Numbered from the stretch's first letter, positions 16,409 to 25,004 are shown. The stretch: 51,729 nt of DNA from Anaerolineaceae bacterium (GCA_002699125.1 PABI01000132.1:1-51729), one strand, 5' to 3'. Numbers and translations are program-made. Notes: generated by a model from the letters alone, not told the origin.

Positions 16409-17800
16409 ATGAAATTCAAGCGTCTTTCAATGGTTCGTGTATGCTTTTTAACCCTCTTGTTCCTGATGCTGGGCAGCCTGGCACTCAATCCCGGCGCCGC
16501 ATCGGTTGAAGCGGCACCGCGCCCCACGCGTGAAGGTCGGCCAACGCGCCCACCGCGCTCAACCCCAACCCCTGCGGCCTCACCAACCATACCTGCCGAC
16601 CCAACACCAACACCTTTTGCCACAGCCACCCCACCACCCACAGCAACACCGGGCGATGGCTCAGGTCATCCGGGTAATTGGAATATTGTGGGCAGCCCGA
16701 ATGTAAACGGCCGTAACAACGCCCTCAACACCATCACTGCCGTCTCTCCCCAGGATTTATGGGCCGTGGGCGAGCACCGCAGCAGCAACGGCAGCAGCGT
16801 GCAGACCCTAACCATGCGCTGGAATGGCGCAAGCTGGAACATCGTCAGCAGCCCAAACCCTGATCCAGGCCGCAACAGTCTACTTGGCGTAGACGCCGTT
16901 TCCACCAACGACGTCTGGGCCGTGGGCGTGCAGGCCGGCACCACTGGTCCTAACTGGGCCAGCCTCATCCTGCACTGGGATGGTAATACCTGGTCAAACG
17001 TTGCCGCGCCCGACCTCGGCTCGCCCGGAACCAGCGAACTGCGCGATGTGGCTGCTCTGTCCAGCAGCGACGTTTGGGCTGTGGGAAATGCAAGCTCGCC
17101 GGCCACCGGCTGGTGGGATCAACCCCTGGCTTTCCATTGGGATGGTTCCAACTGGAGCTCGGTGCCGGTACCGGCTTTTGGCACGACGTCTCAGTTGAAT
17201 GCGGTTACGGCCGTTGCGCCCAACGACGTCTGGGCGGTGGGAACCACCCTGGACAGCAACTGGAAAACCCTCGTTTTGCATTGGGACGGTTCCTCGTGGA
17301 CGCGAGTAAACAGCCCCAATCTAGGCAACGTCGGCAACTATCTTTATGACATAGAAGCGCTGTCAGCCAACGAGATTTGGGCCGTTGGCGCAGCCGATAA
17401 TGGCGGCAGCACCCTGGCCATGCGCTGGAACGGCGCAAGCTGGTCCATCGTGCCCACGCCCAACGGCACAGAGCGGCCCGGCGTTAACCGCAGCAGCCTC
17501 ACCAGCCTTTCCGCCATCTCACCCAACAATGTTTGGGCTGTCGGCATACAGGCCTCATCCACGATTGGCAGTGCCGGCCAGCCCATCTACATGGGCTATG
17601 CCCTCATCCACCATTGGAATGGTTCTACCTGGAGCGAAGTCTCTTCCGCCGAACTCCCCAGCGCAACGGCCGAAGACGGCGCGCTGAACGGGGTTGTGGC
17701 AACCGGGACAAACGATGTGTGGGCCGTTGGCTCATACTACGAAGCAACATTCAGCGTTCAAGCAGTCCGCACCTTAATCGAGCGATACACAGCTCCGTAG
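16409..17800 (+). CDS. Secreted seven-repeat beta-propeller-like protein
   Basis: A 463-residue exported protein. Residues 1-36 are a signal peptide (VCFLTLLFLMLGSLALNPGA). A Thr/Pro-rich linker follows to about residue 80 (TPTPAASPTIPADPTPTP). The rest is seven repeats of about 55 residues, each with a (D/E)-(V/L/I)-WAVG signature followed by a HWDGSSW or RWNGASW block. The seven signatures (LWAVGEH, VWAVGVQ, VWAVGNA, VWAVGTT, IWAVGAA, VWAVGIQ, VWAVGSY) suggest a seven-bladed propeller similar in layout to kelch proteins. Location is outside the cell or on its surface; no catalytic residues are evident. The start has a good ribosome site (agaaggag). Confidence 0.78.
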   Translation: MKFKRLSMVRVCFLTLLFLMLGSLALNPGAASVEAAPRPTREGRPTRPPRSTPTPAASPTIPADPTPTPFATATPPPTATPGDGSGHPGNWNIVGSPNVNGRNNALNTITAVSPQDLWAVGEHRSSNGSSVQTLTMRWNGASWNIVSSPNPDPGRNSLLGVDAVSTNDVWAVGVQAGTTGPNWASLILHWDGNTWSNVAAPDLGSPGTSELRDVAALSSSDVWAVGNASSPATGWWDQPLAFHWDGSNWSSVPVPAFGTTSQLNAVTAVAPNDVWAVGTTLDSNWKTLVLHWDGSSWTRVNSPNLGNVGNYLYDIEALSANEIWAVGAADNGGSTLAMRWNGASWSIVPTPNGTERPGVNRSSLTSLSAISPNNVWAVGIQASSTIGSAGQPIYMGYALIHHWNGSTWSEVSSAELPSATAEDGALNGVVATGTNDVWAVGSYYEATFSVQAVRTLIERYTAP

Positions 17801-18050
17801 ACAGACCAACAGCAAATTGGATTAGATGATGCGTGAAACGTGAAGCGTGATTTCTATCTCATGTTTCACGTTTCACGCTTCACTCCCCCTTGCCAACAAT
17901 CCCCATAAATTGAACCAGAATTGATACGATTTTCGTCCAAATTGGACGGGAACAATACCGCCATTCCCCTTATCCTTTACACAATGGAGAAAGTTGGGCA
18001 GATGAGCATACGTGGTTCATTTGAGCCAACCGCCTCTGAAACGGGTTTGT
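17801..18050. other. Non-coding stretch with a dispersed inverted repeat
   Basis: No gene is seen. A 14-bp perfect inverted repeat (gcgtgaaacgtgaa 17831-17844, ttcacgtttcacgc 17865-17878) follows the propeller gene and may end its transcription, although no T run follows. The small palindrome cgtccaaattggacg lies at 17936-17950. Nothing else is recognised. Confidence 0.6.
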
Positions 18051-18096
18051 GCTAAAGCTGCTGGAACCGGTCCACAGCTTTAGCCCGCCGTTTTTT
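18051..18096 (+). terminator. Strong intrinsic terminator or attenuator
   Basis: A 10-bp stem (gctaaagctg 18051-18060, cagctttagc 18075-18084) extended, across one bulged C, by tgga/tcca to a 5-nt loop, then a GC-rich spacer and six T at 18091-18096. It is 250 bp after the propeller gene and 240 bp before the solute-binding protein gene. It could end the first or attenuate the second. Confidence 0.65.
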
Positions 18097-18215
18097 CACA
18101 GAGAATTCCAGGATTCTGGCTGCAATGAAAATCCGTTGCCCGATGGTTCGGCTGTGCTCACCACAAGCTTTCCAAATCGGGTATCGAACAGGATGTTCGA
18201 TTTACGGAGGAGGTG

Positions 18216-18359
18216 ATGAAATGCAATCATAAAAAGCAGACAACCTTAAGGAAGCAGGAAGAAGCTGTAATAACCCCCGAGCCAAACCCCAATTTGAGTA
18301 TCAAGCAACACAAACACATACAAAATTGGAGGATTCCATGTTTAAGCGAAAAACGTTGA
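18216..18359 (+). CDS. 47-codon small ORF overlapping the next gene start
   Basis: It begins MKCNHKKQTTLRKQEEAVIT and ends CLSEKR. The ribosome site (ggaggagg, 3-5 bp before the ATG) is very strong. The frame differs from that of the lipoprotein gene, whose ATG (18338) and ribosome site lie inside it, so the ORF's stop is 19 bp past the next start. This is a layout for coupling. The peptide is basic and hydrophilic. Coding status rests on the ribosome site only. Confidence 0.35.
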   Translation: MKCNHKKQTTLRKQEEAVITPEPNPNLSIKQHKHIQNWRIPCLSEKR

Positions 18360-20323
18360 TCGCTGTATTTTGGGCTACGGCCGTTTCCCTCATCCTCGCC
18401 GCCTGCACGCCACAAACTGAAGCGGTGCCGGTTGAGGTTACCAGGGTTGTTACAGAAACCGTCACGGTAGAAGGCGAGCCGGTCGAAGTGACTCGGGTTG
18501 TGACGGAAACGGTGGTGGAAGCGGCAACGGCCGTACCCGAACCGCCGGCCCGCAAAGATTTAATCGTGTGTATGGGCCAGGAACCGGACTCCCTATACAC
18601 TTACGGCTCCAGCCTGCTGGCCTCCAGCACCATCCAGCATGCCCTGTTTGAAATTGATTACAGCAATCTCTCCTATGGCTACCAGGCACACGGGCTAGAA
18701 AGCCTACCCAGCCTGTCCAATGGCGGCGCGGTCTTGAATGAGGTTGAAGTACAGGAAGGCGATCTCGTTGTGGACGTCGCCGGTGAGGTGGTAGAGCTGG
18801 CTGCCGGTGACGTGGTACAAACCAGCGATGGCGAAGAGGTTACCTTTGACGGCACACCGCTAACGATGAACCAATTGGTAGCTGATTTTACGATGAAGCC
18901 GCGCGTCTGGGCAGACGGCACGCCCGTTTCAGCCGAGGATTCTGTGTGGAGCTTTATGGTAGATGGCGATCCTGATACACAAACCGGCAAGTTCACGATT
19001 GACCGTACGGCTTCTTATGAGGCTACCGGCGAACTCAGCACGCGCTGGACCGGCATTCCCGGCTTTATGGATTCGCTGTACTTCACCAACTTCTGGGAGC
19101 CGCTGCCGCAGCATTTGTGGGGCCACCTCTCACCTGCTGAGCTGATCACCGCCGAAGAATCCACCCGCCTGCCGGTAGGCGACGGGCCGTTCAAAATCGT
19201 GGAATGGACTGCCGGTGACAGCATCCGTGTCGAGCGCAACGAGCATTATTATCGCGCCGCTGAGGGCCTGCCCTACCTGGACAGCGTGACCTACAAATTT
19301 ATCCCCGACACGAATCAACTGCTGGCCCAACTGCTGTCTGGTCAATGCGACATCGGCACCCAGGACGGCATCAACGAGAGCCAATCCCCCTTCCTCATTG
19401 AAGCGGAAGAAAATGGTTTGCTCAGCCCCTATTTCCAAACTGGCACCGCCTTTGAACACATCGATTTTGGCATCGATCCGTATGGCGCTTACGCCGAGTC
19501 GCGGCCAGATTGGTTTGAGGATGTGCGGGTGCGCCAGGCAATGTTGATGTGTACTGACCGGCAAAGCATGGTGGATTCGATTTTGTACGGCCGTACCGAA
19601 GTCATTCACGGCTACGTGCCCACCGTACACCCCCTTTACCCGGACGAAGGCATGACCGAATGGCCCTACGACGTAGAAGCCGCCAACGCCCTGCTGGATG
19701 AAGTCGGCTTTGTCGATAGCGACGGCGACGGCCTGCGTGAATATTACGCCGCTAATGCTGCCGGAGGTGATGCCAGTTGGGACGGCACGCCGTTCAGCGT
19801 CGTCGCCATGACCACCGTGGCCAACGACATGCGCGAGCAGATCATGCAAATCTTCCAGGCCAACATGGCCGAGTGCGGCATCCAAATTGAGTTGAACTTT
19901 CCGCCCGCCAGTGAATACTTTGCCGACGGCCCGGATGGACCGCTGTTTGGCCGGCGCTTTGATCTGGGTCTGTTTGCCTGGCTCACCGGCGTCGATCCCA
20001 GCTGTGACCTGTTCCGCACCTCCAGCATTACCGGTCCCATCGATGAAGGTCTTGGCGGCTGGGGCAACGTGAACAATACTGGCTGGTCCAACGAAGCGTT
20101 TGACGCCGCCTGCACCCAGGCGCTCAGCAGCCTGCCCGGCACGCCCGAATACGAGGAAGGTCACAAAGAAGCCCAGCGCATCTTCTCACAAGAAGTGCCC
20201 ATCCTGCCCGTCTTCCTGCGGCTGAAAGTTGCCGCCGCCCGTACCGGCGTTGTCAATTTTGGCGTCGATCCAACGGAAAATTCAGAATTGTGGAATATCT
20301 TCGAGATCGATCTGGAGGGATAA
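18338..20323 (+). CDS. ABC transporter solute-binding lipoprotein, family 5
   Basis: A 661-residue extracytoplasmic solute-binding protein of the oligopeptide/dipeptide family (SBP_bac_5). The signal peptide ends in the lipobox ILAACTP, so the mature protein is lipid-anchored at the Cys. A linker with two copies of VEVTRVVTETV follows, a form common in Chloroflexota binding proteins. The binding domain begins at DLIVCMGQEPDSLY, with the family segments LPVGDGPFKIVEW and YKFIPDTNQLLAQLLSGQCD. The length is about 100 residues more than typical, from an insert near residues 100-170. The start at the ATG with ggagga 5 bp upstream is preferred over a TTG four codons earlier. No permease or ATPase gene is near. 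Its 3' end overlaps the convergent gene by 42 bp. Confidence 0.85.
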   Translation: MFKRKTLIAVFWATAVSLILAACTPQTEAVPVEVTRVVTETVTVEGEPVEVTRVVTETVVEAATAVPEPPARKDLIVCMGQEPDSLYTYGSSLLASSTIQHALFEIDYSNLSYGYQAHGLESLPSLSNGGAVLNEVEVQEGDLVVDVAGEVVELAAGDVVQTSDGEEVTFDGTPLTMNQLVADFTMKPRVWADGTPVSAEDSVWSFMVDGDPDTQTGKFTIDRTASYEATGELSTRWTGIPGFMDSLYFTNFWEPLPQHLWGHLSPAELITAEESTRLPVGDGPFKIVEWTAGDSIRVERNEHYYRAAEGLPYLDSVTYKFIPDTNQLLAQLLSGQCDIGTQDGINESQSPFLIEAEENGLLSPYFQTGTAFEHIDFGIDPYGAYAESRPDWFEDVRVRQAMLMCTDRQSMVDSILYGRTEVIHGYVPTVHPLYPDEGMTEWPYDVEAANALLDEVGFVDSDGDGLREYYAANAAGGDASWDGTPFSVVAMTTVANDMREQIMQIFQANMAECGIQIELNFPPASEYFADGPDGPLFGRRFDLGLFAWLTGVDPSCDLFRTSSITGPIDEGLGGWGNVNNTGWSNEAFDAACTQALSSLPGTPEYEEGHKEAQRIFSQEVPILPVFLRLKVAAARTGVVNFGVDPTENSELWNIFEIDLEG

Positions 20324-22819
20324 AGCCAGGCGGCGAATCTCCGCCACCATAGGCAGATCGACTCGGGCAAATGCCGTCAGACTGGCCATCAGGTACGGTC
20401 TTGCGGCATTTTTTTGCCCCAGTCCCAGGAGAGACTGCACTATGCCCAAGCTGCCCTTGCCATAGCCGCAGCTGGTGCGGCTGGCCTGCGGCGGCAAGGC
20501 GGCCAGCACCGCCCGGTACTGCATCAACGATTTTACATATTGCTCCGCCTGCAAATATTTCCCGGCCCGGTACAGGCGCACGTTAACCAAATTGTTGACA
20601 TCTTGAGACTGCTGTGCCAAAAGATCGCTTTCCTGCCAGAACTGCTCCGCCTGGGCAACGCGGCCCTTTTGCCAGGCCAATCCGCCGCGATTGGCAGCAA
20701 TTGAAGCGGCGTGTGCTTTGAGGTGCAGCGAGCGCGCATAATCGAACCCGGCCTGCTGGTACCGTTGGCTTTCTGCCCAATCCCCCTGATGGTGCCGCAC
20801 CACCGCCAGCGTGTTGTACAAAATAGCGAGGCGCTCCCGGTGTCCCATTTTTTCAGCAATGGCCATGCCCTGCGTGCCAGCGGCATCGGCCGCATCGTAG
20901 TCATCTTGCTCGATGGCCAGCCAGGCCAAATGGTCATACAGCGTTGCCAGGCGGAATGGGTCCTGCGTTTGCTGCGCCAGTGAGAGCGCCTGCTGGTAAA
21001 GCGAAACGGCCGTTTCCTGCTGACCCCGCCATCGAGCCAAATTTCCCTGCGCCTGCCACAAATCAATCAGCACATGGGGTGATGGGCTGCCGGTTTGGGC
21101 CAGGTGGACGCCCTCTTCGTAATATTGGTTGGCGGCGATCCAGTTTCCGTTGGAGACGGCCGTTTTCCCCTTCGCCAAACACACTGCCGGACGATACCTG
21201 GCCAGGCGCGGCTCTCTGGTCAAAACAGTCAGCGAGCGCAGCGTTTCGGAGATTGTCGGCACGGCCGCCTGATGGCGCGCCAGCGCCACGCGTCGCAGCC
21301 GGCACCAGATGACCACCTCGGTTTGTCCCAGCCGCTCAGCCACCGATTCCGCACTTTGCAGCAGCCGCTCAAGTTCCTTCGGCGAAAGCGAAAATTGCAA
21401 AGCGGGATAAGCTGCTTCCAACCCGTAGAGAAACTCAGACCACAGTTTGTGCCGCTCCGCCAGCCGCAGCGCTTCCCGGAAAAGTGCCACATCCTGGAAG
21501 GCAGCAGCCAAGTCTGACTGAACATGAGAAAGATAATAACGAACGTAATTTTGCTCCGCCTCGACCCGGCCGTTTTCGGGCATCGGTAGTTTTTGCACGC
21601 AGGCCTGAAGCAGCGGGTGAAGCTGGTAGCGCGTGTCGGCTTCGCCCGCCTGCGCTTGAATCAGGGAGAGATTGTGCAAAGTCCGCAAACTATCTTGGGT
21701 TTCTATCAGCGGCAAATTATGAACGGTGGCAACGGCCGTATCCGTAAAAGAATGCCCGCCAAAAATCGTCAATCCCGCCAAGAATTGCTGCAAGTGGGCA
21801 GGCAACTGCTCATAGCTGAGGGCAAAAGAGCGCTGCACGCTGAGGTCTTCAAAGGTTAAGACGTCGAGGGAAACGGCCGTTTGCTGCAAGCGTGCCAAAA
21901 AATCAGCGACGTGCCAGCCAGGTTCGTAGGCCAGGCGGCTGGCGGCGATGGCCAAAGCCAGCGGCAGGTACCCTAGCAGTTCGGCAATCTGCCACAGTGC
22001 CTCTTTTTCATCGTTGTCAAAATCCCGCTGCAAAAGACAGTGGAACAGATTTAAGGCATCATCTTCTTCGGCGGAAAACGGCCGTATTTCAAACCGCTGC
22101 CCGCCAATCGCCGCCGCCAAATCCCGCCGCCGGGTGGTGATGAGCACGGTGCAGCCCGGCGTGGTGGGCAAAATGTCGGCAATTTCGGCGCTGCGCTGCA
22201 CGTCATCCAGCACCAGCAAAAATTGCTTATCCGCCAGCAGCTGGCTCACCGCTCTGGCCCGGCCGGCCACGTCGGCAAAGGGGGATACGTCCAGACCGTA
22301 GCCGTGCGCCATCGTGGCCAGGGCCGCCATTGGGCCGGTTCGGTTCATTTCAAGCCACAAAACGCCGTCGGGAAAAGACGGCCGCAGCCGGTAAGCTAGC
22401 TCAGCCGCCAGTGCCGTTTTGCCCACGCCGCCCATGCCGTGCAAACAAACGATATTCTCTTGACCAGCGTCTAGAATTGTCGCTTCAATCTGGGCAATGA
22501 GCCGTTCCCGGCCAGAAAAGTATGGCAGTTTAGGCACCGCCTGAAACGGGGCTGAACTGTTGGTAACGGCCGTTCGCTTAGGATGAGGCAGATGCCCGGC
22601 GGCATGAAGCAGCGATTCGGTTTCCTGTTTGTTGAGATGCAGGATTTTGGCCAGTTGGGTGAGCCCGTCGGCCGTTTGCGGCTTTTGCACCTGGCCATTC
22701 AGCCAGCTCACGATGGTGGTTTTGGGAATGCCGGATAGCCGCGACAATTGCCCGGCAGTGTACGCCGATCGGTTCACGTACTGCTGCAATACATCGCCAA
22801 AAAGCGGCAAATCCGTCAT
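20282..22819 (-). CDS. HTH-NB-ARC-TPR regulator (NLR-like)
   Basis: An 845-residue STAND ATPase. Residues 1-60 form an XRE-like helix-turn-helix (LSRLSGIPKTTIVSWLNGQV). NB-ARC follows from about 95 (YFSGRERLIAQIEA; Walker A GMGGVGKTALAAEL; Walker B FLLVLDDVQ; sensor VLITTRRRDLAA; GxP-type motif GYLPLALAIAASRL). Residues 480-830 hold tetratricopeptide repeats (DWAESQRYQQAGFDYARSLH). The design is that of a ligand-triggered switch: either a transcription regulator that binds DNA by the XRE part, or a conflict-system sensor without a recognisable toxic effector. It follows the HxlR gene with only 9 bp between, so it is probably in the same operon. It holds six ACGGCCGT octamers. Confidence 0.85.
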   Translation of the reverse strand: MTDLPLFGDVLQQYVNRSAYTAGQLSRLSGIPKTTIVSWLNGQVQKPQTADGLTQLAKILHLNKQETESLLHAAGHLPHPKRTAVTNSSAPFQAVPKLPYFSGRERLIAQIEATILDAGQENIVCLHGMGGVGKTALAAELAYRLRPSFPDGVLWLEMNRTGPMAALATMAHGYGLDVSPFADVAGRARAVSQLLADKQFLLVLDDVQRSAEIADILPTTPGCTVLITTRRRDLAAAIGGQRFEIRPFSAEEDDALNLFHCLLQRDFDNDEKEALWQIAELLGYLPLALAIAASRLAYEPGWHVADFLARLQQTAVSLDVLTFEDLSVQRSFALSYEQLPAHLQQFLAGLTIFGGHSFTDTAVATVHNLPLIETQDSLRTLHNLSLIQAQAGEADTRYQLHPLLQACVQKLPMPENGRVEAEQNYVRYYLSHVQSDLAAAFQDVALFREALRLAERHKLWSEFLYGLEAAYPALQFSLSPKELERLLQSAESVAERLGQTEVVIWCRLRRVALARHQAAVPTISETLRSLTVLTREPRLARYRPAVCLAKGKTAVSNGNWIAANQYYEEGVHLAQTGSPSPHVLIDLWQAQGNLARWRGQQETAVSLYQQALSLAQQTQDPFRLATLYDHLAWLAIEQDDYDAADAAGTQGMAIAEKMGHRERLAILYNTLAVVRHHQGDWAESQRYQQAGFDYARSLHLKAHAASIAANRGGLAWQKGRVAQAEQFWQESDLLAQQSQDVNNLVNVRLYRAGKYLQAEQYVKSLMQYRAVLAALPPQASRTSCGYGKGSLGIVQSLLGLGQKNAARPYLMASLTAFARVDLPMVAEIRRLALSLQIDLEDIPQF

Positions 22820-22828
22820 GACATTGCC

Positions 22829-23485
22829 TCACGCACCGCTGCCGAAGCGGTTCCAGAATGCTTCCAGTTCGGCTAAGTCCCCTTGCGTGATAGTGACAGT
22901 TTGGTTGGTTACGGCCGTTTCTGGCGCAATCTCGTGCAAAAAAAGCTGGAACAATACCCGCGGCTCCCCCTTGAGCACCAATGACGCGTCATCAATCGAG
23001 CCGTAGCCAGTCTCAACGGTTCCCTGATCGATGATGGCATAAACAACATCACTGTCCAGATGCAGTTCGACGCGGTGGGATTGGGGTACGGCCGTTTCCG
23101 CATTAAAGCGAAAACGTAGAATGCCAACTAATGAGTTCGGCGTCACCGTGTCGTCGTCTGGTGGCGGCAGCGGCATAAAGTGCAGCCCAAACTGAGTCAG
23201 CGTCCCCAGCACAGGACGCAGCAAATTGCCCGTCTCCGTCAATTCATACACGGTCGAGGCCGCCGGCGGCGGGAGCTGCCGCTGCTGAATCAGCCCGTAC
23301 GCCTCCAGCTTGCGCAGCCGGTCGGTGAGTAAATTGGCCCCCATGCCCGGCAGGCTGCGCTGCAAATCGCTAAAGCGGCGCGGGCCGTGTGCCATTTCTC
23401 GTACCATGAGCAGCGTCCACCGCTCGCCCACAATATCCAAAGCATACGCCAATGGACAAACTTGATGATAGCTTCGTGTTCCCAT
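22829..23485 (-). CDS. HxlR-family regulator with C-terminal SCP2-like domain
   Basis: A 218-residue regulator. Residues 1-100 are a winged helix of the HxlR type (CPLAYALDIVGERWTLLMVR; FSDLQRSLPGMGANLLTDRL; a wing with VYELTETG). Residues 120-218 look like a sterol-carrier/SCP2-like ligand pocket (HRVELHLDSDVVYAIIDQGT), a combination seen in some HxlR proteins. It is transcribed away from the hydrolase::SRPBCC gene. The ATG lies only 7 bp after a TATACT hexamer and has no ribosome site, so a leaderless message is likely. A palindrome overlaps this promoter (see 23496-23510). The regulator probably controls itself, the downstream NB-ARC gene and the divergent gene; that is inference. Confidence 0.85.
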   Translation of the reverse strand: MGTRSYHQVCPLAYALDIVGERWTLLMVREMAHGPRRFSDLQRSLPGMGANLLTDRLRKLEAYGLIQQRQLPPPAASTVYELTETGNLLRPVLGTLTQFGLHFMPLPPPDDDTVTPNSLVGILRFRFNAETAVPQSHRVELHLDSDVVYAIIDQGTVETGYGSIDDASLVLKGEPRVLFQLFLHEIAPETAVTNQTVTITQGDLAELEAFWNRFGSGA

Positions 23486-23495
23486 GGCAACAGTA

Positions 23496-23510
23496 TAGTT
23501 GATTTAACTA
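23496..23510. promoter_or_regulatory. Candidate operator for the HxlR regulator
   Basis: A 15-bp palindrome TAGTT-gattt-AACTA between the divergent genes. On the minus strand its AACTA half runs into the TATACT hexamer just before the regulator's ATG, so binding would block that promoter. HxlR proteins bind short AT-rich dyads, which agrees. A further tagttaa half site lies at 23535-23541, inside the plus-strand promoter. Confidence 0.5.
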
Positions 23511-23520
23511 CAAATTGCCA

Positions 23521-23549
23521 TTGTTTAAAGCAATTAGTTAATTTATAAT
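23521..23549 (+). promoter_or_regulatory. Candidate sigma-70 promoter for the hydrolase fusion gene
   Basis: TTGTTT (23521-23526), 17 bp, then a perfect TATAAT (23544-23549), giving a leader of about 40 nt before the ATG at 23599, with the ribosome site gaaagga. The minus-35 element matches only in TTG. Confidence 0.5.
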
Positions 23550-23598
23550 ATCTTTTACTTTAAAATCATATAGTAAACTCCACGAAAGGAACAGTCTC

Positions 23599-24903
23599 AT
23601 GAAATGCCAGGTAAAGGATATTGAACTTTTTTACGAACTGTGCGGCAGCGGACGGCCGATTTTGATGATCCACGGTTACTATCTGGATCACCAGGTGATG
23701 ATCGGGGCCATGGAGCCGATTTTTGCCGGCCATCCCGGCTGGCAGCGCATTTACTTTGATATGCCGGGCATGGGGCAAACACCCGGGCCGGACTGGGTCA
23801 ACAGCAGCAACGACATGCTGGATGTAGTAGATGCATTCGTGGAAGAAGTGCTGAGGGATCGCCCATTTGCCATTGCCGGGCTTTCTTATGGCGCTTACAT
23901 CGCGCGCGGGCTGCTGCAACGTCGCTTTGAGCAAATCAACGGGCTTTTCCTGTTTGCCCCAGTCGTCGCCCCTACAGGAACCGACGAGCACCGACCAAGC
24001 CACGAGATTTTAGTACAGGATGATGCGGTGATGGCCGCTATGCCGGAACCGTTTCGGCCACAGTTGGAAGGAACGATGGTCGTGCAAGACGGCCGTATCT
24101 TCAACCGTCTCCCCACCGAGTTTGCCCCTGGCTTTATGGGTGCGGATCGGCCGTTTCTGCAAAAACTGCGTGAGCGCTATGCTTTCACTTTTGATCTCAA
24201 CGATTTGCCAGAGTCTTTCACCAAACCGGCGCTCATCATTGCCGGGCACCAAGATTCCGGGGTTGGCTATTGGCTGCCCACCCAGCTTGTGACCCAATAT
24301 CCCAGAGCCACCCTGGCCGTGCTGGACCGCGCCGGGCATGGCCTGAACCTGGAGCAGGCCGGTTTGTTTAACCAGTTAGCAGCCGATTGGATACAGCGCA
24401 TGGTCGAAGCGGAAAGCGGCACGCCGTACGACACAATGGGTGAGAGAGTCATTCGCGCCTCGGTGGATGTGGATACGGCCGTTCCCCAGGCGTGGCAAGC
24501 GTGGACCACCAAAGAGGGCGTTACCAGCTTCTTCGCGCCAGCCTGCCACATTGATCTGCGCGTGGGGGGTGCTTACGAAATGTATTTTGATCTTGATGCG
24601 CCGGAGGGCGAACGTGGCAGCGAGGGGATGCAGCTGCTGGCCATCGAACCGGAGCGACTGCTTTCTTTTACCTGGAATGCCCCGCCGCATTTAAAGAAAG
24701 TGCGGGGGCAGCGAACGGCCGTTACCATTCGCTTCTATCCCTTGCCGGGAGACCGAACCAGAATTGTGCTCACCCACTCCGGTTGGGGCGAGGGTGACGA
24801 ATGGGATGAGGCATTTGCTTATTTTGGGCACGTCTGGCCGGCCGTGGTGTTGGATCGCTTAAAAGCGTATCTCACCGGAGAAACAATTTTTGCTGCCGGT
24901 TGA
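23599..24903 (+). CDS. Alpha/beta hydrolase fused to an SRPBCC (AHSA1-like) domain
   Basis: A 434-residue two-domain protein. Residues 1-270 are an alpha/beta hydrolase: oxyanion block LMIHGYYLD, nucleophile elbow AGLSYGAY with Ser96, candidate acid Asp in AGHQDSGVG, and catalytic His in DRAGHGLNLE. Residues 283-434 are an SRPBCC/START-like domain of the AHSA1 group (VIRASVDVDTAVPQAWQAWT; PACHIDLRVGGAYEMYF; a C-terminal helix WPAVVLDRLKAYL). AHSA1-like domains bind hydrophobic ligands. The fusion suggests that the second domain presents or senses a lipophilic ester that the first cleaves. The frame is continuous with no sign of an internal start. It is divergent from the HxlR gene, which probably controls it. 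Substrate unknown. Confidence 0.88.
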   Translation: MKCQVKDIELFYELCGSGRPILMIHGYYLDHQVMIGAMEPIFAGHPGWQRIYFDMPGMGQTPGPDWVNSSNDMLDVVDAFVEEVLRDRPFAIAGLSYGAYIARGLLQRRFEQINGLFLFAPVVAPTGTDEHRPSHEILVQDDAVMAAMPEPFRPQLEGTMVVQDGRIFNRLPTEFAPGFMGADRPFLQKLRERYAFTFDLNDLPESFTKPALIIAGHQDSGVGYWLPTQLVTQYPRATLAVLDRAGHGLNLEQAGLFNQLAADWIQRMVEAESGTPYDTMGERVIRASVDVDTAVPQAWQAWTTKEGVTSFFAPACHIDLRVGGAYEMYFDLDAPEGERGSEGMQLLAIEPERLLSFTWNAPPHLKKVRGQRTAVTIRFYPLPGDRTRIVLTHSGWGEGDEWDEAFAYFGHVWPAVVLDRLKAYLTGETIFAAG

Positions 24904-25004
24904 ATCGGCAAACGTGCAGTGAGGCCTCCTTTAGCCAGACTGTAACTTTAAACTTTAGAATAGGGTGAACGCTGTAAGATTTTTGCCTTGGGCAGGAGGC
25001 AGTT

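Noticed and set aside
18051..18096. T-box riboswitch
   Set aside because: The tggaaccg string resembles part of a T-box, but it is in the loop of a simple terminator, with no specifier stem or conserved upstream elements seen, and the gene downstream is a transporter protein without amino-acid context.
19130..20164. 344-codon frame opposite the solute-binding protein
   Set aside because: Product is low complexity and unlike any family, while the plus strand encodes a clear binding protein.
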